Positions 49,225-60,016 of a stretch of 64,000 nucleotides of DNA are shown here, one piece after another. The translations under genes were made by a program, and so were the position numbers. Numbering within the stretch: the first letter of the stretch is position 1; every line of letters begins with the position of its first letter. Under the pieces are notes generated by a model. It was not told the DNA's origin and made no database searches. It saw only the letters and a list, made by a program, of their open reading frames with translations. The DNA comes from Gossypium raimondii (Eukaryota; Streptophyta; Magnoliopsida; Malvales; Malvaceae), in contig NC_068577.1 of assembly GCF_025698545.1 (NCBI RefSeq), positions 44,719,250 through 44,783,249 of the forward strand, in the 5' to 3' direction.

Positions 49225-51390
49225 AAGCACCTCCCCTTCTTTGACTTTGACTCCCTTTTGGTCAACACAATTGCGAAATCTGTAGAAAATTTTGATTAAG
49301 AAATGGTTTATTGTAACAATGGGAGTTTAGAATTTTTTTTTTTAAATCCAGCCGTTTTTATAGTAATAAACTTTTATTGAAAAATATTTCTTCTTTGTAT
49401 GAGACGAACTTAAATCATTCTCGACTTTTAACTGAACAACCTTTTTCGCTATCATTGTACCACAAATTGCATCGGTTGTGAGCTCGAGAAACACGAACCT
49501 AACATAAAATTAGAAACGATTTTATTACTTTCAGTAAGAAAGTAATTCTCTCAATAGAAACCAATAGAAATCATAATTCCCAGAAAATAGAATTTATTAA
49601 TTCTAAGAAAATAAACTCTCATTACTTTCTTGCAGAATAACGATATATGAAACTTGAATGTAAAACTTATGTTAATAGCTCTACCAGTGCCATCTATTTA
49701 TAGGGAGAGGGAGGAAAATCTTGGTTGAATAAGACTTACACAAATAACATTTATTTAATAGAAAACATCCCCTAATCCAACTAGGAGAGAGGGAGGCGAA
49801 GCACCCTAAATACGTACATTCAGTATACTAACTTATATCAACGTAACCGTATACCATGCAATACTTTACATTTCAATCCAATACTTTTCCATTTCAAACT
49901 TACTTCAGTTAATCACATAATTAATTAAGCTATCATCAAACATAATAACATCATACGAACTTACCAAAACACAGTAGCTATCAACACCTCGACAACGACT
50001 ATTCAACGATTTTTCCTTTCTCGCGATTATCAACTAATTGATCCGTTTCTTGATCTAAATATAATAATTTCATTCAATTAATCAATTCAAATATCTTAAA
50101 GCACTTAAATTCACATATTTGACCCTTAATCAATATTTTACACTTTTACTCTAAACTTTTACTTTTTATTCAATTTAATCCCTAAACCCAAAACTTTCGA
50201 ATCTATCACAATTTAACCAAATCAATGCTGGATGAATTTTATATAGTCCCTAAACATCCCATATTTATCAAATTTTACAATAATTTCATGTAACTTTACT
50301 ATTTTAACAACTTAGTCCTTAAACTTTAAAATCAACCAAAATCACTTTACAAAATAGTCATATTTAACTATCAAAGCTTATAAATCTATCATCAAACTTC
50401 AAAAACATCACAAATTTATCAATGACATAACTCAAAACATTTAAAATTTTACTAATTAGTCACTAAGTTAGCTAGATTAAGCTACAACGATCTCGAAAAC
50501 ATAAAAGTTGCTAAAAACGGGTTAAAAGCACATACCATGCAATTGAAACAATCTTTGGACGAAGCTTTATGTGTTGGCTATGGGGTTTTTTTTTGTTGAA
50601 GAGAGAAATGGAGAAGATGATGACTAATTTTCTTTTAGTTTTACTTATTATTACTTTATTATTTAACATTTTAAATTATAAAATTAACATATATTTATTT
50701 AATTCATTACTAAAATCGTCCACCATAATATTTTATGGTCAAATTACATTTTGAAGCCCTCTTATCTGATGTTATACCCTATAGACAAATATAACACAAT
50801 AGTGGTTAATTTTTGTAATTTTTACGATTTAGTCCTTTTTACTTAATCAACTATCTAAATGTTAAAATTTTCTAACCAAAATTTAATACAACACTGTAAT
50901 AACTCTATAAATATTAAATAAATAATAAAATACTAACTCACTGGTCGAATTTGGGGTCTCGAAACCACTATTTTTTACACCACTGAAAACAGGTTGTTAC
51001 ACTATCTTCTAAGAGTCATCTACTCCGATGCTCAAGATAAATCATCTCCCCAATTGGGTTTGATAGAAGACATATTAGTCTTTCAATCGATTTGTTTATT
51101 TCTAGTTAGCCTAAAGGCATGTTTAGGTTTATCTACTAATACAAATTGTCTTTGCATGTTGTGATCTAACTACAAACTGTCTTTGCATGTTGTGATCTAA
51201 CTATGTAACATCGCTTTGTATTAGTTAAACATTAGGTAACCAATAAGCACATATTGCTTTCGTTTTGCTTTACGTGCAAAAATATTGAGGACAATATACA
51301 AAGGGTATTAATATAATTAATGAATATTTTATTAAACCATTTTTTTTGAAAAATACAAGTATACAAAACGAGTATACTACACTTAGAACA
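49225..51390 (-). mobile_element. LTR of family A, copy 2, with another LTR inside
   Basis: 49600-49810 and 51005-51390 match copy 1 (330-550 and 1660-1992). Between them, about 49813-51001 is foreign: on the - strand it starts TGTAACAACCTGTTTTCAGT at 51001, an LTR opening. It has replaced the part of the family A LTR equivalent to 560-1650. A 31-bp tandem duplication lies at 51140-51201. 49225-49500 could not be assigned. The - strand start reads TGTTCTAAGTGT at 51390-51379. Confidence 0.5.
51140..51201. repeat. 31-bp tandem duplication
   Basis: 51140-51170 and 51171-51201 differ at one base; the unit includes GTCTTTGCATGTTGTGATCT. Confidence 0.9.
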
Positions 51391-51424
51391 TTAGATTTGA
51401 TAATATCACTCTTCATCAGGAAGA

Positions 51425-52749
51425 AGGCACTGAAGCCAATAAACCTCCGAAGCAGCTGATGCTAAAGCTCGATATTCCAAATCTGTGCTTGAACGAGCGA
51501 CAGTCTTTTACTTACGAGAAATCCAAGAGATCGGATTGGAGCCAAGAAAGACAACATATGCAGAAGTGCTCTTTCGATCAAGCTTGTCGCCACCCCAATC
51601 AGCATCCGAAAAAGTAACAAGTGAAGCTTGGCGAGAAGAGCGAAGCACGAGACCATGATCTATTGTGTCGCGGAGGTAACGTAGGATTCGTTTCACTGCT
51701 TGCCAATGATGGAGGCAAGGAGAATGCATAAATTGTGCAGCTTTGTTCACTGCCATGGTTATGTCGGGGCGAGTGAGTGCCAAATATTGAAGAGACCCAA
51801 CAACCTGTCGATAAAGCTTAGGATCATCAAAGGTAGAAGAAGTAGTGCCGGTGAGGTCAGCTTGCGGCGTTGAAGGAGTCGAAACCGACGAGGCATCTTG
51901 CATATTCGCACGATGGAGTAAATCTTTGATATATTTGGATTGCGTGAGCTACAAGCCACTCGAGAACCACGCAACTTCAACACCCAAGAAATAGGATAGT
52001 GGTCCTAAATCCTTGAGCGCAACAACCTTCCCAAATTGAGCAATAAACCGTTGTAACAGCAAAGATGATGATCCTGTCAACACCAAATCATCAACATAGA
52101 CCAAGCAATATGCATACTCGTCATTACCGAAATATATAAACAGCGAACTGTCAGCCTTAGAACTGTGAAAACCAAGCTATTGTAGTGCATTCGAAAGGCA
52201 AAAATACCAAGCGCGTGGCGCTTGCTTTAAACCATATAGCGATTTTTTTAGAGCACACACAAAATTGGGTTTAGAATGATCAACAAATCCCTGTGGTTGT
52301 TCCATAAAAACAGTTTCATCAAGAGTCCCGTGAAGAAAGGCATTCGAAACATCAAGTTGCCGAATGGGCCAATGACGATTGACGGCAATGGAAAGAATTA
52401 ACCGTATGGTGGCCAGCTTTATAACAGGGCTGAAAGTCTCAATGTAATCAAGGCCTAGTCGTTGATAAAACCCTTTTGCAACCAACCACGCACGACATCT
52501 ATCGAAGGAACCATCCGCTTTTCTTTTTACACGGTATACCCACTTGCAACCAATGATATTCGAGGCTCGAGAACGAGGAACAAGATCCCATGTGCCATTT
52601 GATAGAAGAGCATCAATTTCTTCTCCCATTGCAGCACGCCATACTTGTTGTTTCTTTGCTTGATTGTATGATGAAGAAGGGGCGACAGTGTAGTGGGACT
52701 TGATAGCATGAAAAACCTTTGGTTTAAGTGAGCGATATGGGAGCATAAA
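51425..52749 (-). pseudogene. Copia reverse transcriptase and truncated RNase H
   Basis: RT (RVT_2 type) begins in another frame from integrase: [60 protein letters not shown]. In-frame stops occur at 52177 and again near 51950. The catalytic YVDD lies near 52100 (CLVYVDDLVLTGSS). The RNase H part (LVTFSDADWGGDKLDRKSTS, 51600-51540) has a stop at 51508, continues KTVARSST, and breaks off after YWLQCLL at about 51425. Confidence 0.8.
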
Positions 52750-54524
52750 GTCATTGAATGACGCACTGTAGGTTCCTGAGCAGTGGTAGGAGAAGCATTG
52801 GGACTGCTAGAACCTATCGGGAATGTGATAGGGCCATTGGGAACAATAGGAGCAGGTTGGGAGGACACGGTGGTGATGGCAAGAGATTGATCGGTAGGCG
52901 GTGGGGGGTACTTGGGACGATGAGGGAGCTGCTGGTTGGGGCATGGGGCTGTAGGCAGTGGGACGGCAGGTAATGGATTAGAGTCGGAGCGATGACCAAG
53001 AGAAAAAATGGTTGTCGGGAAGGTGGAGGATCGAGAACCGTCGTGCCCATCACTTGACTTGAATGGAAAAACCTGTTCATCAAAAATAACATGGCGTGAG
53101 TAAAACACTTTATTGGTGGACAAAGATAAACATTTATAACCTTTGTGAAGAACACTGTAACCAAGAAAAACACATTTGGCAGACCTAGGCTCAAGCTTAT
53201 TTTTGGTGTATGGATGCAACCAGGGATAGCAGCAACAACCGAAAATTCTCAATGACTTGTAATCAGGGTCAGGATGAAAAAGAGCTTGGTAGGGTGATTT
53301 ATGGTGTAATTTTAGAGTTGGGAGACGGTTGATAGTGTATACAGCAGCAACAAAGGCATGATCCCAAAATTTGGGAGGGACAGAGGCATGATATAATAAG
53401 GCGCGACCAGTTTCGGTTATATGACGGTGTTTTCTTTCGGCGCAGTCATTTTGTTCAGGGGTATGGGGACAAGAGCTGCGTTGGATTATAGCTTCAGAGG
53501 CCAAATATTTTTCAAGGGCTTGGAATTCCCCACCCCAATTAGATTGGAACTGCTTAATAGGTAAACCAAAGTATTTCTCAACAATAGCACAAAATTGAAT
53601 GAAGCAATTATAAACATCTGATTTACGACGAAGAAAATAGATCCAAGTATATTTGCTATAATGATAAAAAAACACCACATAATATAGAAAACCATCACTA
53701 GAAGCAATTGGAGAAGGACCCCACAAATCCGAACAAACTAACTCTAATGGTTGTTTTGCTTCATAAGTAGAATCCGAAAAAGACAATTTGTGTGATTTAC
53801 TAATACAACAAGTTTCACAAAGATATGAACCATGCTTATTAGAAGCAGACAATTTATTGAAACTAAGAACTTTATTGACAGTGTTTGAGCAAGCATGGCC
53901 TAGTCTAGCATGCCATGTAGACAATGAAACTGAATGACAAGCAGGAGATACTGGATTCGTGGCTAGGCGATATAAACCATTCTTGATGTACCCTCTATGC
54001 AGAGTTTGCTTCGTCTGTCGATCCTTAATCACAAAATAATCATGGAAAAATTCAACAGAGACATCATTAGTGAGTGTAAACTGAGGAACAGACAATAAAT
54101 TTAGGTTAGCCTCAGGAACATGAAGAATATTAGACAATTTGAAAGGATGAGAATTAAGAGTTAAGACAGACGAGCCAACACAAGAGATAGGTAAGGTTTT
54201 ACCATTGGTGAGAATGACTTCATCGGAACCAGTGTACTCAGAATGAATGCCCAGGTTTCTCAATTCAGATGTCAAATGATGAGTGGCACCGGTATCAACG
54301 ATCCATGGCTTGGGATTTGTTTGAGGAGATGAGCTATAGTTTGCTGAGGGTTTGGGGTAGGACTCGGCATATCTTGGGCTAGGACACTGACGACTTGTGT
54401 GGCCACGTCCCTTGCAGTTGTAACATGTTGGATCCTTGGGCGGGGAGGCAGCTCGGCCACGACTGGAATAATTACCATTGCGCTTACTGTTACGACCCCG
54501 TCCACGATTAGCGGAAGCAGAAGG
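52750..54524 (-). pseudogene. Copia zinc knuckle, protease and integrase region
   Basis: Follows gag after one stop. Protease active site WIVDTGATHHLTSEL at about 54310-54265, then the pre-integrase domain (WHARLGHACSNTVNKVL) and CETCCISKSHK. In the integrase core the first Asp (LELVCSDLWGP) and the Glu (TPEQNDCAERKH) are present. The second catalytic position reads FQSNWGGEF where the family has Asp, so the enzyme would be dead. After a Pro/Ser-rich linker the frame is lost near 52745, consistent with a one-base indel. Confidence 0.8.
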
Positions 54525-55178
54525 CTACCGACCAGCAAAGTGGGCAACGGCAGTAGGATGACGAGGCTCTTGAACAGTTTTCAATTGTAATTCCTCAGAA
54601 AGTAATAAGCCAAACAAATCATCAAAGGATGTTGACTGTAGTTTTGCCTCTAGATTGCGAACGAATGGTCGATAATCAGCACCAAGTCCTCGTAAAATAT
54701 GATCGACAATATCGTCTTCAGAAATAGCCGCATTTAGAGTACCGAGTTGATCAAAAATCCGTTTCGCACCATCCATGTATATGACGATTGAATCATCGCC
54801 ACGAGACAAGGCATGAAGAGAGCCTTTAAGGGTCCAGATTTGAGCCCGAGATCCGGAAGCAAAAGTTTGATGCAGCTTTGTCCAAGCTGCGAATGCGGTA
54901 GTGGTTCCGACTGCCTGAGATAGCACGGACTCAGACAACGAGCCAAGGATCCAGCTAAGAACCATTTGGTCCTTAAGAAACCACGGCTCATAGGCCGGGT
55001 TAGGAGCATTGTCAAAGGTCTTAGGAGGAGCTGCTGTGTCGTCGACATGATGCATGAGTTTTTGGCTATATAAGAGAGGGGTCATTTGTGTTTTCCACAG
55101 GAGGTAATTAGAGGGAGTAAGCTTGATGGTGATTTGATTTGGCATGGAAGGTGGAGAGGAAACAGTCGAATTGGCCAT
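54525..55178 (-). pseudogene. Copia gag
   Basis: 217 residues from an ATG 69 bp inside the LTR. It has the plant Copia gag pattern: an N-terminal LTPSNYLLWKTQMTPLL motif followed by a helical capsid-like domain (WILGSLSESVL, FDQLGTLNAAISEDDIV, ILRGLGADYRPFV). It ends at TAG at 54527-54525. The same frame continues beyond it into an Arg/Gly-rich stretch and a CCHC zinc knuckle (CYNCKGRGHTSRQC, about 54410), so the TAG splits what was one gag-pol frame. Confidence 0.8.
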
Positions 55179-55246
55179 GAGGAAGAAAAGAAAAAAAAGA
55201 GAGAAGACGGTGATTGAAACCTTCTACTGGCAGGCTGATACCATGA

Positions 55247-55431
55247 AGAATAGTGATTTTGGTTTGTAAATTCAGCTCACTTGAATTTGACTATTGATAG
55301 CAAATATATACAAGATTATATCAGAGTGTTATCTACAGCTATTCACAATTTGAATTTAAATTTTAAGTAGAATACGTTCCTAAAGAATAGGAGTGATAAC
55401 AAGTCTAGTTTGACTTGGTTAACTCTCAACA
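55247..55431 (-). repeat. 5' LTR and primer-binding site of the Copia element
   Basis: TG...CA LTR of 185 bp. The next bases on the - strand, TGGTATCAG, match the primer-binding site used by many plant Copia elements (complementary to initiator tRNA-Met). Confidence 0.75.
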
Positions 55432-55476
55432 CACTTAGGACATTAGATTTGATAATATCACTCTTCATCAGGAAGA

Positions 55477-56263
55477 GTTAAGATATCAGCACGTAGTGCC
55501 TCTTATTTGTCCAAAATCTTCTTCACAACCTTAGCTTTTGCTCGTAACCTAGCAACATGTCTCTCATTTGCCTCAGTGTAGGAGATGAGGTCATCAATCA
55601 TTCGTTGACGAATGCCTATAGGGATGGCGTTGGGGCTTGATGCAGTTGGCACTTCCGGGGTCTAAGGTGTTTCCTCCTGCTCAGCATCCTCACTGTCAGA
55701 GCCATTTGCTTTCCTCCACTTGATCATTGACAGTGTGATTGCCTTCTAGCCATTTGTGAGAGAATTTCAATTCTGGCACTAGATTCTTATACTAACAATT
55801 CAAGGATTTTGATTATGTACGACTTGGAAGATGAGCGAGGGAAATGACATAATGTATCTTGGGTGAACCTTCTCAGCATGCTTAACAATTTCATCAAACA
55901 CCATTTGGTCCAGGTCAAATTCGACCATTTCAACAACTTTTCTCAACTGAATTGCCACCCTCTGGCTATTTGGGAACCAGCTCCTTATGCATATAGCTAT
56001 AGTGCAGCATACACAATTAAAAAAAAAGCATGAATATTACTTTTCTTGAGCCAAGATAAATGATCATTGTTTGTAATAGCAATTGTTGTTTGGTCCATAC
56101 TCTCATATTTTGGCAGAAACAATTAAGGACCTTCTTAATCTCCGCATACTTTATGATACAACTACCATGTAGATTAGCATATAATTTTAACTTGTTTTAA
56201 TTTTAAATTTAATCATAATAAAAGACAAGCCACCAGTGTCAAGCAACGAAATCCTACATTTGT
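55477..56263 (-). pseudogene. Remnant of a plant transposase-like ORF
   Basis: On the - strand 55997-55800 is open and reads AICIRSWFPNSQRVAIQLRK, then VEFDLDQMVFDEIVKHAEKV and HPRYIMSFPSLIF, ending in a stop. A second open piece at about 55740-55503 reads in part IPIGIRQRMIDDLISYTEAN and ends ARLRAKAKVVKKILDK. The FPSLI block and the coiled-coil tail resemble the 'putative plant transposon protein' family common in repeat-rich plant genomes. Frame breaks between the two pieces make it a relic. Confidence 0.45.
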
Positions 56264-57325
56264 AGCTTTTTTTCAAAATTGGCCCAAATAAATGGATTAT
56301 TTATAAAAAAATCCAGGTGCACGAGAATGACCTGTTTTCTAAGTGCATGTTGGTACTGACCATCTCACCACTCACACCACCCTCCATCACCCCCTAATGA
56401 TTTTAATGATTGCTCGGTCTATAAAAAAATATTTTTTTTGTCGACAATGTGTTCGCCAGCACCAGTATGTATATTTTTTAAATGCACTTAAAAAATATAA
56501 GTATTCTGAGATTAAAAGAAAAAAAAATATTTTAATAGATTTCAACATTCATGTTGTCGACACCCACCTGGTTTTTGAAAAAAAATTAATTGGTTAAGAA
56601 TCGGTTAAACTAGATTAAAATTGGTTAGACCGAGTGAAAAATCTAGCTAAACCGGAATTGATGTCGATAAATTAATTTATTTGGAATTGTTAATCTAATA
56701 ATAAATGTAGTGCAACTCTCTATTTTCTTCTTGACGGTTGGATTTTTTTTTTCATCTTCTTCTCTTGTTTCCTTTGTCTACTAAGTACTATAATCACTAA
56801 ACAAAACTCAAAAACATTTTTTTTTCTTCTCAAATATTCAGTGCTTCTTCTCTACTGATATTGTGTTATTTTCTTCAAATCTTTCTTCTCAATGCAATTG
56901 AAGGACAACGCCAGTGCTGACAAGTTTTTGAAAAATCAAACCAATATTAGTAAGGACAACGCAGAAAAATATTTTTTTTAAAAAAAATCCACATCGATGT
57001 CAGTAATATGAACGCCGACACCTTTTAAAATATTATTGCATTCTTCTTTTTTTTTTTTAATCTTAGAGTACCCATATTTTTTTTAAGTGTAGTTGAAAAA
57101 AATACATAACGGTGCTTGCGAACACAGGGCTGAGACAAAAAGAAATCATTTTTATAGACCAAACAATCATTGGGTAATCATTACGAGATGATGGAGGATG
57201 GTGCCGACGGTGAGATGGCTGACACCAACATGCACGGTAAAAAAAAAAGGTCATTTTTATATAAGATTTTGCATTTGAGTTATTTTCGTAAATAATTAAT
57301 TTATTTGGACTAATTAAAAAAAAGT
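56264..57325. mobile_element. MULE-like element made of a long inverted repeat
   Basis: Arms of about 310 bp (56264-56575 and 57005-57325) are inverted copies. Examples shared in inverse order: GCATGTTGGT, CATCTCACC, CCTCCATCA, GGTCTATAAAAA, TGTGTTCGC(A/C)AGCACC. A spacer of about 430 bp separates them. The 10-mer CTACATTTGT flanks both sides (56254-56263 and 57326-57335), the target-duplication length of MULEs. No transposase is present. ORFs at 56343-56597 and 57063-57353 are the two arms read as protein and are not genes. A transcript through it would fold into a long hairpin. Confidence 0.8.
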
Positions 57326-57335
57326 CTACATTTGT

Positions 57336-57900
57336 TGAGTATTGAAAATTCAATTCTGAATGGAATTTTTTTTTGAAATATGCATGTAATAGTTTTTAAA
57401 CATATGTTTTTAATAAATTTAATTAATTATAGTTAAAAATTATTATTTTTAATTGTTAGTAATTTTATTAGAAAATATTGTTACCTTTCTTTATTTTATT
57501 GAGTGCTATTTTTATTTGTAAATTAGTTTAAATATTTGTTTTAAAAATAAAAATAAAAATTAAGGTGCAATAATTTTTATTCTTTTATAATATAAAAAGA
57601 CTATTATGATTAAGTGTTGAGTGTAATGATAAGAAAAGAGGAATTTATTTGAATTCAAAAGTTGAAGAAAAGGAAAAGTAATAATGAATGACATTAATGG
57701 CAATTGCCACCTAAGCAGTGATACATAGTTGGCATAGTTAAGGCAAAACTATTGAAGGTAGGCATTTGAGAATACCCTGCTTTGAAAAAATACATGCTAT
57801 TCTAGTCCCCCAAATAGGGAAAGAAAGGATAATATAGAAATAACCAGGATACAATAGGCAATAGCTCATGAATACCATTTTCCTTAATACTGTATTTTAT
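57336..57900. other. AT-rich intergenic DNA
   Basis: No recognisable element or gene between the MULE-like element and the promoter of the AT-hook gene. Confidence 0.5.
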
Positions 57901-57940
57901 TACCCTAAAAGCCAGCTTCGCTAACTAACTCCCACTTTAA

Positions 57941-58002
57941 CCTACGTGTCAATCCCATCTCCCAACAGGTTTCCTCATGAATCATCATTCTTCCCACGTG
58001 GC
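57941..58002 (+). promoter_or_regulatory. G-box / ABRE-type elements upstream of the AT-hook gene
   Basis: TACGTGTC at 57943-57950 and CCACGTGGC at 57994-58002, the second a palindromic G-box. Such ACGT-core elements bind bZIP/bHLH factors and confer ABA or light responsiveness in plants. They lie some 150-250 bp before the probable start of the transcript leader (about 58150-58230), so promoter function is plausible but inferred. Confidence 0.45.
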
Positions 58003-58149
58003 ATTTTCTGATTGCTCCGTTCTTCAGTCCCGTCACAAACATAGTCACTCTATCTTCCGCCCTACCAAAATAACAAAAATTTAATAAAATAAAAGGAATT
58101 AAAATAAGAAGCAGATTTTTGTTAAGTATGATTTTGTCTTTAATCAAAG

Positions 58150-60016
58150 TTTTAATTGTTGTTAAGAGAAGCAAAAACCCCAAAGAAACACAAGTAACGG
58201 GACACCATCAGAAAAAAGGTCAGCTGTTATCTTCTAATCCCTAATTTTCGTGTTACTCTGTAAGAAATTTTATGGGTTTTGTCTTTAATCTTCTAGGTTT
58301 TAGCTAAGTGTTTATTTTTTGTCCTTCTTCAACAGTTTTGGTCACTTGCTTTCTTCCCTGGGTTTTGTTGTTCATGTTTTATTGACTTAAGCTTTGATTT
58401 ATGGTTGTTACAGGATTTTCCTTATCCTTGAAGTTGACGAAAATGCTCTGAAAAGGTCTACACTTCTCGCTTTTCTTAATACTAATTCATGAAATCTTTA
58501 TTTTATTACCGTTTCAATGGGGTTTTTTCAGCCCTTTATTACTCTTTATCTAGTATTCTTTTTTTAATTATGCTTTTGTTTTGTATGTAAATTGTTGTGC
58601 AGATTGCATGCATGAGGTGAGTTTTTCTTTTCTTTTCCCTTCTGTTTGAGGTAAAAATAAAGCAATGCCTAAGAGCTTTGTTATTAGTTTGGTATGTTGC
58701 TCCCACTTGGTTGTCGGATATAGGTATGTGTTCGATATGAGTATACTTAATTATTTTTCTTAATTTTAAGTTCTTTTTCATATATTTGGAGGATTAAACC
58801 CCTATATCCATGTCAATATGTGTGCCACAAACAAGTGTTGGACAAGAATACTTGGAGAAGTGAAGAGAGTGGATAACTCGGGCAATTGATGTTCATGAAT
58901 CCCGGAAAAGAAACATGATAGTGGGGTTTAGCTTTTGTCTTCAATGGATTGACAAATGCCTTTTTTAACTCGTCAAAAGTTTGAATTGTTAGAACAGTTT
59001 AGAACTTCTTGAATTTAATGTTTAGCAATCCCAATAAATAGTTAAGATTATGTTTAAAGGTTTTTATGGAGATTTGAAGCGATCTTTTCCGTTTTGGGAA
59101 AAGTTACAGGCAATTTTTGTCATTGGAACACAAACAGATTAGGCATGATTCCTTGGCTTTTAGCCTTTTACTCGTATTATAATCAGCTAGCATATATGGT
59201 GGCTATGGTTTTGGGTCGTGGTTCTTTGCATGAGTATTATTGATATCTGCATGCCCTTCGTTTTATAAGATACGTGATCATGATAGCGCATTTTATCCTG
59301 AGATCGATCTATAGCTTCATTAAATAAGATGCTTGATTGTCAACTGCAGAATTCCTAAAGAGGAAGGGTTTTCTTTGTAAACCTTGCTATTCGTATTGCT
59401 CATTTGTTAGATTTCAGAGTTCAATGAGTTACCTTTTAAGCGTAACGGTTTCACTTCTCTTAACTTCGAGAGCTTTCTGTTTTTCTTTCCTTATCTGCTC
59501 TAAAGTTTGGTTGGAAGCTTACTCATGGTACAGCCAATGTCTCATTATGACTTGTAATTATTGATATCGAGGGTATATGCATAGAAAGAACAATAGCATT
59601 ATTGAGCTTATAGATTTTGTTGTCTTTTTTCTCTTTTCCTGACTAAATAAGAAGAAAAATATCAGTCATGTATTTATAAATTATTAAATTTACAAAGTGT
59701 TGATCGTAATCTGCTAGTAAATGGTAAAATGCTTCTCTATTCTGAATTGTCCAGACTCAGGTTTGAGTGTTAGATATGGAGTGTCTGAGATGGGTACTTC
59801 AGGAAAATTGAAGAATCGGAGAAATATTAGGTGGCCAGCATGGCCTTAATACGAACCTGCAGTGATGTTGAGAAGGCAGAAGTCTTACTTGACTTGTTTA
59901 TGAAGTTGAATATTTGCCTTTTTTCATGTTGGTTATAGCTGCTCTTTTGTTTTGTCTTCCAGGAAAGGAACAGTAACAAGATTTGCAGAAAAGGAGATTT
60001 ATTTGCTGCAAATACT
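58150..60016 (+). other. Long 5' leader region of the AT-hook gene
   Basis: No domain-bearing ORF lies here. A pyrimidine-rich acceptor TTTTGTCTTCCAG ends at 59962, and the 54 bases between it and the ATG read like leader sequence. At least one 5' UTR intron is therefore likely, its donor somewhere after about 58200 (candidates near 58430-58460 and 58615). The short ORF at 59337-59564 lacks features. Confidence 0.45.

Larger units (their letters stand above)
51425..55431 (-). mobile_element. Defective Ty1/Copia retrotransposon lacking its 3' end
   Basis: Transcribed on the - strand. The 5' LTR is 55431-55247 (185 bp, TGTTGAGAGTTAACC...ATTCTTCA), followed by the primer-binding site TGGTATCAG. 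Then come gag, zinc knuckle, protease, integrase, reverse transcriptase and the first part of RNase H. The order protease-integrase-RT defines Copia. It stops inside RNase H at about 51425: the rest of RNase H, the polypurine tract and the 3' LTR are missing. A 46-bp direct repeat with one mismatch flanks it (51379-51424 and 55431-55476). Inactive: stops, frameshift, changed integrase residue. Confidence 0.85.

Noticed and set aside
52758..52973. 71-residue + strand Arg/Gly-rich frame
   Set aside because: Antisense to the Pro-rich linker between Copia integrase and reverse transcriptase.
57905..58183. 92-residue open frame on the - strand with a hydrophobic start (MGFLLLLTTIKTLI)
   Set aside because: It lies across the probable promoter and transcript start of the AT-hook gene, ends in low-complexity basic sequence, and shows no family motif; the hydrophobicity comes from AT-rich DNA.
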